Assembly: GCA_036936605.1 (NCBI GenBank)
Contig: JAUPFV010000005.1
Coordinates: 52,534,742 to 52,598,741, forward strand
From: Limnanthes douglasii subsp. nivea
Taxonomy: Eukaryota > Streptophyta > Magnoliopsida > Brassicales > Limnanthaceae
Length of the DNA: 64,000 nucleotides
Direction: 5' to 3'
Shown here: positions 9,512 to 19,899 of the stretch, piece by piece
How positions within the stretch are numbered: position 1 is the stretch's first letter
How the letters are laid out: every line of letters starts with the position of its first letter
Notes under the pieces: generated by a model
Told to the model about the DNA's origin: nothing
The model's input: the letters and a program-made list of their open reading frames with translations, nothing else
The model's database searches: none
Program-made: the position numbers and the translations under genes

Positions 9512-12478
9512 ATGTTTACAGCAAGAACAGCATTGATCAAAGGTGGTTGGCTCAACCTTTCAGAGTTGGAGAAAGCCCAAAAGGTCGAGAAGGAGAGACG
9601 AATAGCAGCAGGGCTGCCATCATCACCAGTTGAGAGACCAGTCGTCTCTGTTACAGAATCAGATCGAGGCTCATCCTTCTCCAAAGGTACTAAGCCCAGA
9701 AAACTCTTTCAATCCACTCTCTCGCCTATAGTCTCTGGTTCCTCAGTCCAAGAGTCAATACCTGCTGTCGAGCCAGGGGTCACTGTTACAAGCGTTAGGA
9801 AACCCTATCCTTTTATAGCTATGGGATCTGACTCTGATCACTCTCCGGAGAAACTAGTTATCAAGTGGCCAAGCCGGCTAGTTAAGGGACTAGCCTCCAA
9901 GAATACTCCCTCCAAATCGGGGGCGAAAACCAGTGGTTCTGGGTCTGGAGTGCCCATTAGAGCTCCCCGGGAGAGGACATCTGGTCCGTAGGCCAGCAGC
10001 CCGGTACCTCCAAGAGAGACTTCTGCCTCCGAGCCCCAACCTGAGGTGAGAAGTCAAAGAAATACAGAAAGACATCAGTCCGGAAGTCAGGCTGAGCCAA
10101 GCTTCAATCCTCCCCGGACCACTACTACAGATGCTCCCCCAACAATCATGGAGGAAAAAATGGAGGACTCTGCTGAAGAAGTCCCTTTTGAGTCCGAGTC
10201 CTACGGACAGACCGATAATGCTGCTGCTGCCAAAAAAGGCAAGGAAAATCTGTATTTGAGGCATCCGGACCTGCCGGAGTGCCTTGAGGGGAAAGTGGGG
10301 CCGTGCTTTCACAAAGTTGAGCTCAAGTACCTCTTGGCCTTGCAGAAGTCCAAGTATGCATTCATCCATACTTCTGACCTGGGTCGAATGCGCACAAAAT
10401 GGGGGATCCCAGAAAATGTGAATATAAGGATTCCCATCGATCCGGAGACCCCTATGGACTGTAAGCGAAATGAAATAGTCTTCTTTACGGAGTTATTTAA
10501 TTGGGGACTCAGGTTCCCACTAGACCCGGAGATCGTACGATACTTCCACCTGGTCAAGCTCTGCCCGAGCCAGCTGAGCCCCAATAGCTGGTTTACTTTG
10601 ATGTCATGTATCATGGCATCTAGGTTGTCTGGGATCCCTCTTCCTATGGAAGAATTCGCAACAGTGGCCAACCTTTGCAAGCATCACCAATTCCCCTTCT
10701 ACCATTTCAATATGGGGAACGATCTCAAGGCTGTTGATGATCTCTTGGAGTCAGAGAGTAAATGGAAGAGTCAATTTCTGTTCGTCAGTGGCGCTTGGGA
10801 AAATGACAAGAAGATCAAGGCCGGAGAGAACCCAAGCCTCCTCAGGAGTAGGTGGAGGAGTGACCGTAAGTTCCTTACTTTAAATCTCTGTCCGTTTTTT
10901 TTTAAAGTTAGTTTTAAATTAACCAGTTTCTCTTTTGTTCTAACAGAGCTGCCAAAGGAGTTCGGGGATTATTTGAAGGCCGGACAGAATACCTGTGGCA
11001 AAATCAATGCTTGGGCCGCAGAGAACTCGGAGAATCGATTCCACAAGGCCTTCACCCTTGGAAATCTAGCAAGGTCTCACCTGTGGAACACCACAGGTCG
11101 AAGAAATTTATCTTGGGAGGAGCTCACCACCCAGCCTCCAGAAGACACTATGCGTAGAAGGTCCCACGAACTAGATGGGACACTCTACCTGCCTACCCGA
11201 GCTAAAGCCCCAAGTAAAATGAAAGGTAGGAGAAAAGGCAAAAAGGTGGCGAGCGATGCTGAGAAGGATGCCCCAACAGATCCGGAGGGGCCGGCCCAGG
11301 TTCAAATCGATGCACCCCTCTTGCAAGTGGTAGAGCAAGAGACCGAAAAGCAGGAAGTAGGCCTCCCAAAACCTCCAAGGGCTCCCAAGAGGACTCGCAA
11401 GCAAGTAGGTGAAGATGCTGATCGGGAAGCCAAGAAGAAAAAGACTTCCCATGGAGATGAGCTCGCTCTCCGGGATCCGGAGCCCTCTTTCCCCACTGAC
11501 CCCTCTGACCCAACGCTGGCCGAAGAGATCCCAGGGGACTTTCATACTGATGAGGTAGAGGGGGGAGATCTCAACCTCGATGGAATGGACATCACTGGTC
11601 TAGCTGGGCTTGGTGAGTATTTCCTTGGCCTCCCCAGAGACGAATTCGTAGGGCCCTACGTTCCTCCAAGTAGCTCCAATACAGTCAATTTCAATGGTAA
11701 GACTTTCATGGTTTCTAGTGAAAAGGACATCATATCCCATTCCTTGCTTAGTAATATGCAGCCAGTTTTTACATTGGAGAGGCAAGTCCGGAGTCAGGCA
11801 GACACCATCAAAGACCTCAAGTCTGAGAAGGAAAAGCTGTCCGGAGACCTCCGCACTGCTATTACCAATGATGATTTGCTTAAGGAAGCAAATGAGGAGC
11901 TGAAGAGGAATCAAGATGAAAGCAACACAAAAGTTGCCACCCTAGAAGAAACCATTAAAGATCTTCAGGGGAAGCTGTCCGGTATGGAGAAGGATCTTAC
12001 GGCCTTAAGGGGAGAAACTATTGCAAAGGAGAAGATCATCACCAACTTGACCACTGACAAGATTTCTCTAGAAAATGCAGTGACCCAGGCTGCTGAGGAG
12101 AAAAAAGATTTGTTAAAGGATCAAGAGGCCACAATCAATGCCAAGATCAACGCCTATGCCAGGGAGATGATTAAAAGCGAAGAGTTAATGATCCAAAGGG
12201 TAAAGTCTGATATGGTTCTCCTTTTTCATGAAAAATTTCCGAAAAGGACCCTGGGGGACTTATGGTACTGTGTGGATGATGATGACCTTCCATTTTATAC
12301 AATGGTCGATGAGGATGGAATTTCCAGTGGGTCTTCATTTGATGATGAAGAGAAGACCGGAGAGAGCCCCGGTGAAGAGGAGAATGATCCCAAGGGCAAG
12401 AAAGTAGTCGAAGAGAGGAGCGACTCTAAGGGTAAGAAAACAGATGAAGGGGAGCCATCTTCAAAGGCTCAATCTTAA
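9512..12478 (+). CDS. Antisense gene of the inner Tat element: Transposase_28-like, coiled-coil protein
   Basis: A long gene carried opposite to gag-pol between integrase and LTR. Start MFTARTALIKGG, matching the outer copy. About 961 codons after removal of an 81-nt intron (10866-10946). Layout: Ser/Pro-rich N-terminal 240 residues; a conserved globular part (about 10250-10860, with LPECLEGKVGPCF, FNWGLRFPLDPE and YFHLVKL) resembling the Pfam family Transposase_28 (putative gypsy-type transposon); a Lys/Arg-rich probable nuclear signal (about 11380-11450); an acidic stretch; and a coiled coil (about 11770-12190) with a conserved tail (LLFHEKFPKRTLGDLW). A single in-frame TAG at 9989 interrupts it. 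Similar antisense ORFs are known in plant Tat elements; their function is unknown. No catalytic motif is visible. Confidence 0.8.
10866..10946 (+). other. Spliceosomal intron in the antisense gene
   Basis: GTAAGT...TTCTAACAG, 81 nt, T-rich, joining Asp-codon GAC+C to AG-CTG-CCA. The outer copy has an equivalent intron at the same codon (25655-25736, 82 nt), and the copy at 62 kb has a diverged one. In the inner copy the length is a multiple of three and the intron is open, so a simple ORF call reads through it. Confidence 0.78.
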
Positions 12479-12963
12479 TTTATGATTTACTTGGTTTATC
12501 TTTTATTCAAACTAAAGTCCTTGGAAGGCCAAGGCACTCTTTTTGTTGTGGTGTCCGGTATTTTTTTTCGGACAGATTTTTTGTGCTGTACCCTAACTTG
12601 TTCGAAAGTCCTTGGAAGGCCAAGGCAATTTTGCTCAATGATTACTTCTGTTTTACATAATCATCATCTTCTTTCATTGTTTGTTTTAGTTTAGATAGCT
12701 AGAGTTTAAGTAGCTTTTAGTTGTTGCATTGTGAGAGTGTTTAAATTCTTTGGCTAGATTTTAAATAACCCTCAAATATTTCAGTCCGGGTAGCATAACA
12801 AGAGATAAAACTTGGAAAATACTTAGAAAATTTTGAAGAAGGCATCAAATTTTATTCAACCATCCGGACACCTCATTAAAACCTCCCCGTGCCACCAGGG
12901 AGGAAAGAGTATGCCCCCAAATATTTACATGGAAGTTCAAACAAGTAAATATTTATACAAGTG
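12479..12963. other. Space between convergent genes, with paired palindromes
   Basis: Separates the antisense gene (ends 12478) from integrase (ends 12964, minus strand). It holds two copies of the hairpin-forming CCTTGGAAGGCCAAGG (12519-12534 and 12610-12625) and a looser inverted repeat AAATATTTAC/GTAAATATTT (12919-12954) just beyond the integrase stop. The outer element keeps both features. A role in 3'-end formation of the two opposing transcripts is plausible but unproven. Confidence 0.55.
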
Positions 12964-14215
12964 TTATTCCAAGTACATCCGAAGATGCTCAATATTCCAA
13001 GAGTGAGTTAAAACCCTGCCATCTTTGTCTTCCAACCAATAAGTTCCAGGCTTGATTCTTTCAACCACAATATACGGACCCTCCCAGGTTGGGGCCAGCT
13101 TTCCGAAGAGCTTTTCTCTAGTATGTACGAAGACCTTCCTTAATACTTTGTCCCCTGGTTGGAAATCTCTTCTTTTAACTTTAGAAGCAAACCTGCTTCT
13201 CATCAAGCCATGATAGTGTGCAACTCTAAGGCGAGCTTTAACCCGTCTTTCTTCTATCAAATCAAGTTGATTCCTGATGGCCATCTCATTAGCGTGTCCG
13301 GAGAAGTTATGAACACGAAAGGAAGGGAGTGTCTTCTCTATGGGGGGTACTGCATCCATTCCATAGACCAAGGCGAAGGGTGATTCTTGTGTTGCAGCCC
13401 CAGGTGTTGTCCGGTAGGCCCACAAGACTTCTTGTAAATAACTAGGCCACTTCCCAGCAGCCCCTTCCAGATTCTTCCTTAAACCGGATAGTATAGTCCT
13501 ATTAGCCACTTCAACTTGCCCATTGGCTTGTGGGTGGAAAGGTGAAGAAAAACAATGCTGTATACCCCTCGAGGCACAGAAACTTTCCATTTCTCTATTG
13601 TCAAACTGTGGCCCATTGTCTGTTGTTATCTTCTGTGGAACACCAAATCTGCAACATATGTTGGATAATGAATTTTATGACAGCTTTTGATGTTGTCCCT
13701 GCCACGGGAGCTGCTTCTATCCAATTTGAGAAGTAGTCAATGGCCACAATTATAGTTTTACGCCCTCCGGACGCCACAGGGAGAGGCCCTACTAAGTCCA
13801 ACCCCCATCGAGCAAAAGGGACGGGCTCAGAAATTGACTCCAAAGGCATCGCTGGCACATGAATTTCATTGCTGTACCTCTGGCATGGGTCACACCTTTT
13901 CACCAATTCCTTAGCATCTTTCATAAGTGATGGCCAATAATATCCGGAGAGTGATACTCTTCTTGTTAAAGCTCTAAACCCACAATGGGCTGACCCCTCA
14001 CCATCATGTAATTCGGAGAGGACCACTTGTGATTCATCATCCCCCAAACAACGCAGAAGAGGTTTACTATAGGATTTTTTGTACAACACTTCTCTCAATA
14101 TGATGAAACCACGAGCTTTGTGTTTTGATGTTCTGGCTTGTGACTTATCCGGAGGCACAACACCATCGGAGAGATATTGTAATAGAGGAAACCTCCAGTC
14201 TTGAGGTTGTTTCAC
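12964..14215 (-). pseudogene. Integrase of the inner Tat element
   Basis: Inserts the DNA copy into the genome. Reading leftward: an N-terminal zinc-binding segment with His and Cys pairs (ELHDGEGSAHCG, RCDPCQRY); the core with the first Asp in GLDLVGPLPVASGG (about 13780-13815), the second in the ACAGACAATGGG codons (about 13614-13625) and the Glu in ANGQVEVANRTI (about 13498-13535); and a C-terminal basic region ending IEHLRMYLE. A two-base deletion near 13665, relative to the outer copy, shifts the frame in mid-core, so no single product is made. Confidence 0.9.
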
Positions 14216-14221
14216 TTGTAT

Positions 14222-15196
14222 TTAAAAAATTTCCTCTTCTTCACTCTTACTAAGTTGAATAGAAGGGCTTTCAAGCACATGGATCCATGGATAAGACTCC
14301 GTATATGCTATTGTTGCCAATGAGTCTGCTAGCTCATTTTCTGCCCGGGGAATGTGTTCGTAGACAACAGCTTTAAATTTTAGTGCTTCACTCTTGAGGA
14401 GGAGTAAATATTTCACAAGTTGCTCCTTTCTAGCCTCAGATTGGCCTAAGGCATGGTGGATACGCAATTGGGAGTCACTTAGCAGTTTGACCCTCTTAGC
14501 CCCACAGATGTAGGCTAACTTTAACCCAGCTATAGCTGCTTCGTATTCGGACTCGTTATTAGATGCCTTGAAAGCAAAACAAATAGCCTGGTACATACTA
14601 TCTCTATAAGGGGAAGTTAAACATATTCCTGCACCACATCCCATAGTGCTGGATCCACCATCTGTTCGGACGATCCAAACTTTCTTATTTTTTGTATCAG
14701 TAGCTTGCTCTGAATCCCTATCGGAGTGGAATTCAACCAGGAAATCAGCCACTGCTTGGGCTTTTACTGCTGTCCGGGGAGCAAAGTCTATGTCAAAGTC
14801 CCCCAACTCTACTGACCACTTAGTCATTCTGCTCGAGATGTCTGCTTTTTGAAGGACATTCTTTATGGGAAAAGAGGTCCGGACGATGATAGGATGAGCT
14901 TGGAAATAAGGCCTCATCTTTCTAGCAGCTATCACCAGGGCTAACGCCAGTTTTTCGAGTTTCAAGTAACGCCTCTCAGCATCAATCAAGCTTTTGCTGA
15001 TGTAGTACACTGGGTAGGGATGCCCATCGACCTCTCTTACCAACACAGCACTGATGGCACAACTTGAAACGGCCAAATACACAAAGAGAGTCTCCCCATC
15101 AACTGGTTTTGAACAAAGTTTTGGGAGAGGAAAGATGTTTCTTGATTTCATTGAACGCCTCATCACATTGTAGGGTCCACTCGAACCCCTTTGCAC
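14222..15196 (-). pseudogene. RNase H and second (archaeal-type) RNase H of the inner element
   Basis: Two RNase H-like domains in tandem, a hallmark of the Tat lineage. The first (about 15110-14760) has DGETLFVYLAVSS, YYISKSL and RYLKLEKLALAL. The second (about 14695-14290) has catalytic-type Asp in VRTDGGSSTMG, Glu in NESEYEAAIAG and Asp in LLSDSQLRIHH. The frame is joined to RT only through a one-base insertion (AAAA for AAA near 15113) and ends at TAA 14222-14224, where the outer copy has GAA. Confidence 0.88.
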
Positions 15197-16190
15197 CCTT
15201 CAAAGTTTGAAAGAAAGGAGCACACCTGTCCGAAGACCTCGAGATGAATCTGTTTAAGGCAGTTAATCTCCCCGTTAACCGTTGTACTTCTTTGATGTTT
15301 CGAGGAGGTTCCATCTGGAAAAGAGCATTCAACTGGTCCGGATCGGGCTGTATTCCATGCTCACTTATGATATAGCCTAGAAATTTTCCGGACTGCACTC
15401 CGAAAACACACTTTTCAGGGTTTAACTTTAAATTTACTTTTACCAAGTTGGCAAAAGTTTCTTGGAGATCGGACAAGTGTAGCTGCTCATCCACACTTTT
15501 CACCATCATATCGTCAATGTAAACCTCCATATTTCTTCCAATTTGATCAGCAAATGCCTTGTTGACTAGCCTTTGATAAGTAGCCCCAGCATTTTTCAAA
15601 CCAAAAGGCATCACCTTGTAGCAATGTAGACCCCTATCAGTGACAAACGTGGTATGCTCTTGATCTTTTGGATCTACTTGAATCTGATTGTACCCGGAGA
15701 AGGCATCCATAAAGGAAAGCAGCTTGTTCCCAGAAGTAGAGTCTACTAACTGATCTATCCGGGGGACCGGATACAAATCTTTTGGGAAAGCTCTATTGAG
15801 ATCTGTGAAGTCAATGCACATGCGCCATTTGCCATATTTCTTTTTTACCAAGACAGGATTGGCAGTCCACAAAGGGTATTGAGATTCTTTAATGTGCCCC
15901 ATCTTTATGAGTCTGTCAACCTCTTGTACAATGACATCAGCCTTTTCTTTTGAGAAAGCTCTTCTCTTTTGAACCACTGGTGCTACATCTCTCCGGACAT
16001 ATAGGTGATGGGATATCACTTCTGATGGAACTCCAGTAACATCAGCATTGCACCAAGCAAAAACATGCTGATGGTCTTTCAAAAATTTCAACATCTCTTC
16101 TTTCATTATTGGTGGCATCTTGGACCCTATCTTGACACTCTTTCCTTCTTCCAAACAGTGCGTTTCAACCTCGTCAATTGGAATCAACAT
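15099..16190 (-). CDS. Reverse transcriptase of the inner element
   Basis: RNA-directed DNA polymerase domain. Visible motifs: VPSEVISHHL, KRRAFSKEKADVIVQEVDRL, ANPVLVKKKYGKWRMCIDFTDLN (split here as motifs 1-2), FMDAFSGYNQIQ (motif A, catalytic Asp), MPFGLKNAGATYQRLVN (motif B), EVYIDDMMVKS (motif C, both Asp intact) and the FLGYIIS thumb. The domain itself is intact but is followed by a frameshift before RNase H and preceded by tandem UAG codons after protease. Expression as part of a polyprotein would need readthrough. Confidence 0.88.
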   Translation of the reverse strand: MLIPIDEVETHCLEEGKSVKIGSKMPPIMKEEMLKFLKDHQHVFAWCNADVTGVPSEVISHHLYVRRDVAPVVQKRRAFSKEKADVIVQEVDRLIKMGHIKESQYPLWTANPVLVKKKYGKWRMCIDFTDLNRAFPKDLYPVPRIDQLVDSTSGNKLLSFMDAFSGYNQIQVDPKDQEHTTFVTDRGLHCYKVMPFGLKNAGATYQRLVNKAFADQIGRNMEVYIDDMMVKSVDEQLHLSDLQETFANLVKVNLKLNPEKCVFGVQSGKFLGYIISEHGIQPDPDQLNALFQMEPPRNIKEVQRLTGRLTALNRFISRSSDRCAPFFQTLKGAKGFEWTLQCDEAFNEIKKHLSSPKTLFKTS

Positions 16191-16247
16191 CCCAGGGGTC
16201 TCTCTGGGGTCATCAATTTCACCCTCACCCCCAGAAAGGCCCTCAAA

Positions 16248-16253
16248 CTACTA
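16248..16253 (-). other. In-frame UAG UAG between protease and RT (inner)
   Basis: Protease and RT are in the same frame, separated only by CAA TAG TAG TTT. The outer copy has CAA TAG CAG TTT at 20308-20319, and the third element has TAG at the equivalent place (57010-57012). The second TAG here looks like CAG turned to TAG. Confidence 0.75.
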
Positions 16254-16889
16254 TTGATCATTTATTCGGACTGCCCCCAGCGTTCGAGGAGCCAGGGCAG
16301 TGGCATAGCATTCTCTTGCAATCTTTTGGCTGCTTCGGACAACCCCAACCTGTCCCTGAACAGCATACTTTAAGCACTGGTGGACTGTTGAAGCCACTGC
16401 ATGCATCCTAGAGAGCCAAGACCTACCTAGAATAGCATTATAGCAAGTGGGACAATCCACCACAATAAAGAGTATTCTAACCATTTTCTTGAAAGGGCCC
16501 TTGCCCAATACCACCTCTTCTTCGAATTCTCCGATCACATCGGCTGAGCTGCCCGTGAAGCCCACGATTGACCTGTCCGACTTTTGAATCACAGCTGGAT
16601 TTTTCATTTTCTTATAAGTGGTCAGGAAAAGGATATTGGCTGAGCTTCCAGTATCCACCAGGATTCGCCTTATTTCATTACCTCCTATAGATGCTCCTAT
16701 GACAACAGCATCCTCATGAGGGCCAACAATGTCTCTCAAATCATCCTCATCAAAGATAATGAAGGGGAATGAGTTTGGTGACTGATAAGATGTCATGCCT
16801 CCTTCTAGATGGGAGGCTAAATTATGAACATGCCTCTTTCTCGAAGAAGCAGTAGGAGCTGTCGTACCTGAGGCAGGTTGTTGTACCAT
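16251..16889 (-). CDS. Aspartic protease of the inner element (gag-linked)
   Basis: Retropepsin-type protease that processes the polyprotein. The active site is ILVDTGSSANILF at about 16670-16632, with the flap and hydrophobic strands around IVGFTGSSADVIGEF and the ILGRSWLS motif (about 16436-16413) typical of plant gypsy proteases. The codons before SSRKRHVHNLA are fused directly to a leftover of gag by a large deletion, so the first 10-15 residues are not native. It ends at the first UAG. Confidence 0.85.
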   Translation of the reverse strand: MVQQPASGTTAPTASSRKRHVHNLASHLEGGMTSYQSPNSFPFIIFDEDDLRDIVGPHEDAVVIGASIGGNEIRRILVDTGSSANILFLTTYKKMKNPAVIQKSDRSIVGFTGSSADVIGEFEEEVVLGKGPFKKMVRILFIVVDCPTCYNAILGRSWLSRMHAVASTVHQCLKYAVQGQVGVVRSSQKIARECYATALAPRTLGAVRINDQ

Positions 16890-16912
16890 TTCAGAGCACT
16901 CCCCATAAATGA

Positions 16913-17653
16913 CTAGGAGAATTCCCTACACAGTAGTTTATCATCGTCATCAAAGTTCATCATGAAGTTCTTGAATTGCTCCAGATGATTGTCCGGATCA
17001 GTACTGCCATTGTACCTCTCCATTTTAGTGCTGTCAAACCTCTTGGGGAGGTTTCCGGACAGGATTTTAGAAGACAGTGGAGACTGCCTCCAATTCCTTC
17101 CACGACTGAACACAATATCCTCATTGGGAGTTGCAAAGATACCTGGCTCATCGTGGAAAGCAAAGGGACCCATCAGCATCCGGTCCACATGCCTCCGGCT
17201 ATGAGACGATCCCTTACCAATATGCATTTTCATCCTTCCATGATGGTCTCTTTTTCTTGAATATTTCTTAACTTGCTTTTGCTTTTTCCGGGTTCGACCC
17301 TCATCACTGCTAGAGGACAAGGATTTTTCATTTCCCTCGCTGTCCGAAGAGCTATCTGAAGATTCTGAGCTTGAGTCAGAACTCTCCACAGACTTGGACC
17401 GGTGAGACTTTTTAGAACTGGCATGTGTCTTTTTGGTGCTCACATGAGTTTTTGAAGCCTCAGGCTCTCTGGGGTTGTCGGTGTGATGAGCAACTGATGC
17501 TTTGGAATTCTCTTTCACGCCCATCTTGGCCTTTTCAGCCCTCAGAGCTTCTATTTCACCCCTCAACCTGTCACGATCTTCGACAGTGTACTCATCATTC
17601 TCTCCCACCACTTCGAGTAGAGCTGGTGGTACTTCTGGATTGTTCGGATTCAT
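16913..17653 (-). pseudogene. Truncated gag of the inner element
   Basis: Structural protein of the virus-like particle. The start MNPNNPEVPPALLEVV is chosen by comparison with 8430; an open upstream extension to 17698 exists. A Ser-rich, Lys-rich linker (SSDSSSESSDSSSDSEG) and the DPFAFHDEPGIF region are present, followed by LEQFKNFMMNFDDDDKLLC. TAG at 16913-16915 replaces a Gln codon. About 1 kb present in the outer copy (capsid C-half and zinc knuckle) is then missing: the sequence jumps from the WYN.LPQ codons straight to the region before protease. Confidence 0.87.
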
Positions 17654-17705
17654 TCGCACAGAGTTTTTTAGCTGGTTTTTAATGCTTGATTCAGGCACCG
17701 TCGCC

Positions 17706-17725
17706 TCCCACTGTGGTCGCCAATT
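17706..17725 (-). other. Primer-binding site (inner element)
   Basis: On the minus strand AATTGGCGACCACAGTGGGA follows the 5' LTR directly, identical to 8358-8377. Confidence 0.8.
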
Positions 17726-18200
17726 TGGTGTGGATAATAACTGCCTGGGGGTAGGCTAGTAATTTCAAGTGGAGTTTTAAGGTGGTGTATGGGTGTTTAA
17801 CGGTGGTGTGTGAGTGTTTAGTAGTTAGAGTAGAGAGTAGAGAGATGATTAAGCAGCTTGGTAGCAGTTAATTTTCATTACCCATAGTTAATGCGGGTGG
17901 TTGGGTATTTATAGTGTAATGTTTGGGCCCTTATGGGCTTTCGGATCATGTTTAATGGACCCGGGTCATGTTCAAAGACCCATGAGCTCTTAAGTAGGAG
18001 AGAAAGTAGCTTAGTCAAGAAGTGTTTAGGTTTTTTAGTACTTTTGTCATAGTTCGAACTGCTTTAAGTTCATAGTGTTCACAGAAATCTATCCAGTCCA
18101 AGTGACCTGTTCGATCCCTGTCCCTATAACCTGTCCGGTATTCGGAGAGACTTGACCGATCTGCCCTTGTTCGGGGAGCATGCTGAATTCGGACTCATCA
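17726..18200 (-). repeat. 5' LTR of the inner element
   Basis: 475 bp, about 99.6% identical by eye to 8604-9078. Its upstream end is fixed by the ACACC duplication at 18201-18205. Confidence 0.93.
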
Positions 18201-19899
18201 ACACCGACAACCCCAGAGAGCATAAGTCTTCAAAGACTCATGTGAGCACCAAAAAAACTCATGCCAGCTCCAAAAAGTCTCACCGGTCTAAGCTAGTGGA
18301 GAGTTCTGACTCAAGCTCAGAATCTTCTGATAGCTCTTCGGACAATGAAGGAGTTGAAAAATATTTATCCTCTAGCAGCGATGAGGGTCCAACTAGAAAG
18401 AAGCAAAAGCAGATCAAAAAATATTCAAGACAAAGGGATAGACATGGAAAGATGAAGAAGAATATTGGTAAAGGGTCATCTCACAGCCGGAGGCATGTGG
18501 ACCGGATGCTGATGGATCCTTTCGCTTTTCACGATGAACCAGGTATCTTTGCAACTCCCAATGAGGATACTGTGTTCAGTCGTGGAAGAAATTGGAGGCA
18601 ATCTCCATTATCTTCTAAAATTCTGTCCGGAAACCTCTCTAAGAGGTTTGACAACACCAAAATAGAAAAGTACGATGCAGTATTGATCCGGACAACCATT
18701 TGGAACAGTTTAAAAACTTCATGATGAACTTTGACGACGATGATAAACTACTTTGTAGGGCATTCTCCCAATCATTTACGGGGAGTGCTCTAAAATGGTA
18801 TAACAGCCTGCCTCAGGGTTGTATTAAGGATTTCGATACTTTTTTGGTAGCCTTTCGAAGGCAGTTTGTGGGGAGTAAAGAGCTAAATGGCAATGGAGAC
18901 ACAATAATCCATTGTGCCCAGGAACCAAATGAGTCCTTAAAAGAATATATAAGTCGTTTTGTGTATACCAAGAATGGGCTGGCTGATTGCTTCGAACAGG
19001 TAGCAATAGCATCCCTAAGACAGGGCTTGAACCCTGGCAACTTGGCTGACTCAGTGACCAGAAAGAAGGCCATGACATGGGGAGGGTTGCTGAATCAGTT
19101 TGGAAAACAAATAAATGTTGATGAAACGAAGAAAACCAGGGTGCACAGGCAGGTGAGGTCTAACCTGGTAACACCAAATCCCAATCAGAATCAGTCTGGG
19201 AACAAAGCAAGAGAGACCGGACAAGGGCATGGTAGGGCAAAAGCTCAGTCTCAGCCAGCTGCTCCTGCTCAGAGTCAGCAATCCAGAAACAATAGAGGGC
19301 CATGGGTCCAACCGGAGTGGTTCGTAGAATTAAAAGAAAGTGTGGCCACCATTTTTTATAAAACAAAGGAAGATGTGCATTATCGGAGACCAGCCACATT
19401 GCAGTCTCCTAGAGAGCATCGCAATAACTCTTTTTGCCAATATCACAATGATATTGGTCATACCACTGATGACTGCATAACATTGAAACAAGAAGTTCAA
19501 AACTTGATTGAGAGGGGAAAGCTGGGGGCTTATGTCAAAAGAAGGGGAGGTAACACGTGTGACAACACTCACCGGGTTGGTCCAAGTAATGCTGCTCCGG
19601 AGGGAGCCATGGTTATAATTGAGAGGTTTGATGTGGAATCTGAGTACTTGGATCCTGATCCAACTCGAAACAGAGTGGGTACAATTGAGGAATGTTCTAG
19701 AACGGTCTCCGGACTCATTAAGTTTTTTGAGTCACGTGCATACTTTAGCCACCCAGCTAGAAGGAGGCATGACTTCCTATCAGTCACAAAATTCATTCCC
19801 CTTCATTTTTTTGATGAAGATGATTTAAGAGATATTGCTGGCCCTCATGAGGATGTTGTTGTCATAGGAGCATCTATTGGGGGCAACGACATAAGATGA
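18201..19899 (+). pseudogene. Gag of the outer element (part 2)
   Basis: Continues the frame cut at 8603 (TDNPRE...). It contains the Ser-rich linker, the DPFAFHDEPGIFATPNED segment, the retrotransposon gag core (LKWYNSLPQG, FRRQFVG, LKEYISRF, ASLRQGLNPGNLADS; about 18700-19080), a basic Gln-rich part and a CX2HX4HX4C knuckle (CQYHNDIGHTTDDC, about 19436-19477). A one-base deletion near 18677 shifts the frame, and TGA at 19897-19899 replaces the Arg codon just before the protease active site. Gag and protease were one frame. Confidence 0.9.

Larger units (their letters stand above)
8604..18200 (-). mobile_element. Inner Tat element, inverted and very young
   Basis: 9597 bp, inserted antisense in the outer element's gag with a perfect duplication ACACC (8599-8603 and 18201-18205). 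Both LTRs are 475 bp and differ at only about two positions (near 8973/18095 and 9027/18149). Sense genes read leftward: gag, protease, RT, two RNase H domains, integrase. An antisense gene (antisense to the element, so on + here) occupies 9512-12478. Despite its youth, gag lacks its C-terminal half including the zinc knuckle, and pol has frameshifts and stops. It was probably moved by proteins from related copies. Confidence 0.94.

Noticed and set aside
9890..12000. Several open frames on the minus strand opposite the antisense gene (for example 10309-10680, 11171-11545)
   Set aside because: They mirror the codons of the conserved plus-strand protein and have no conservation of their own.
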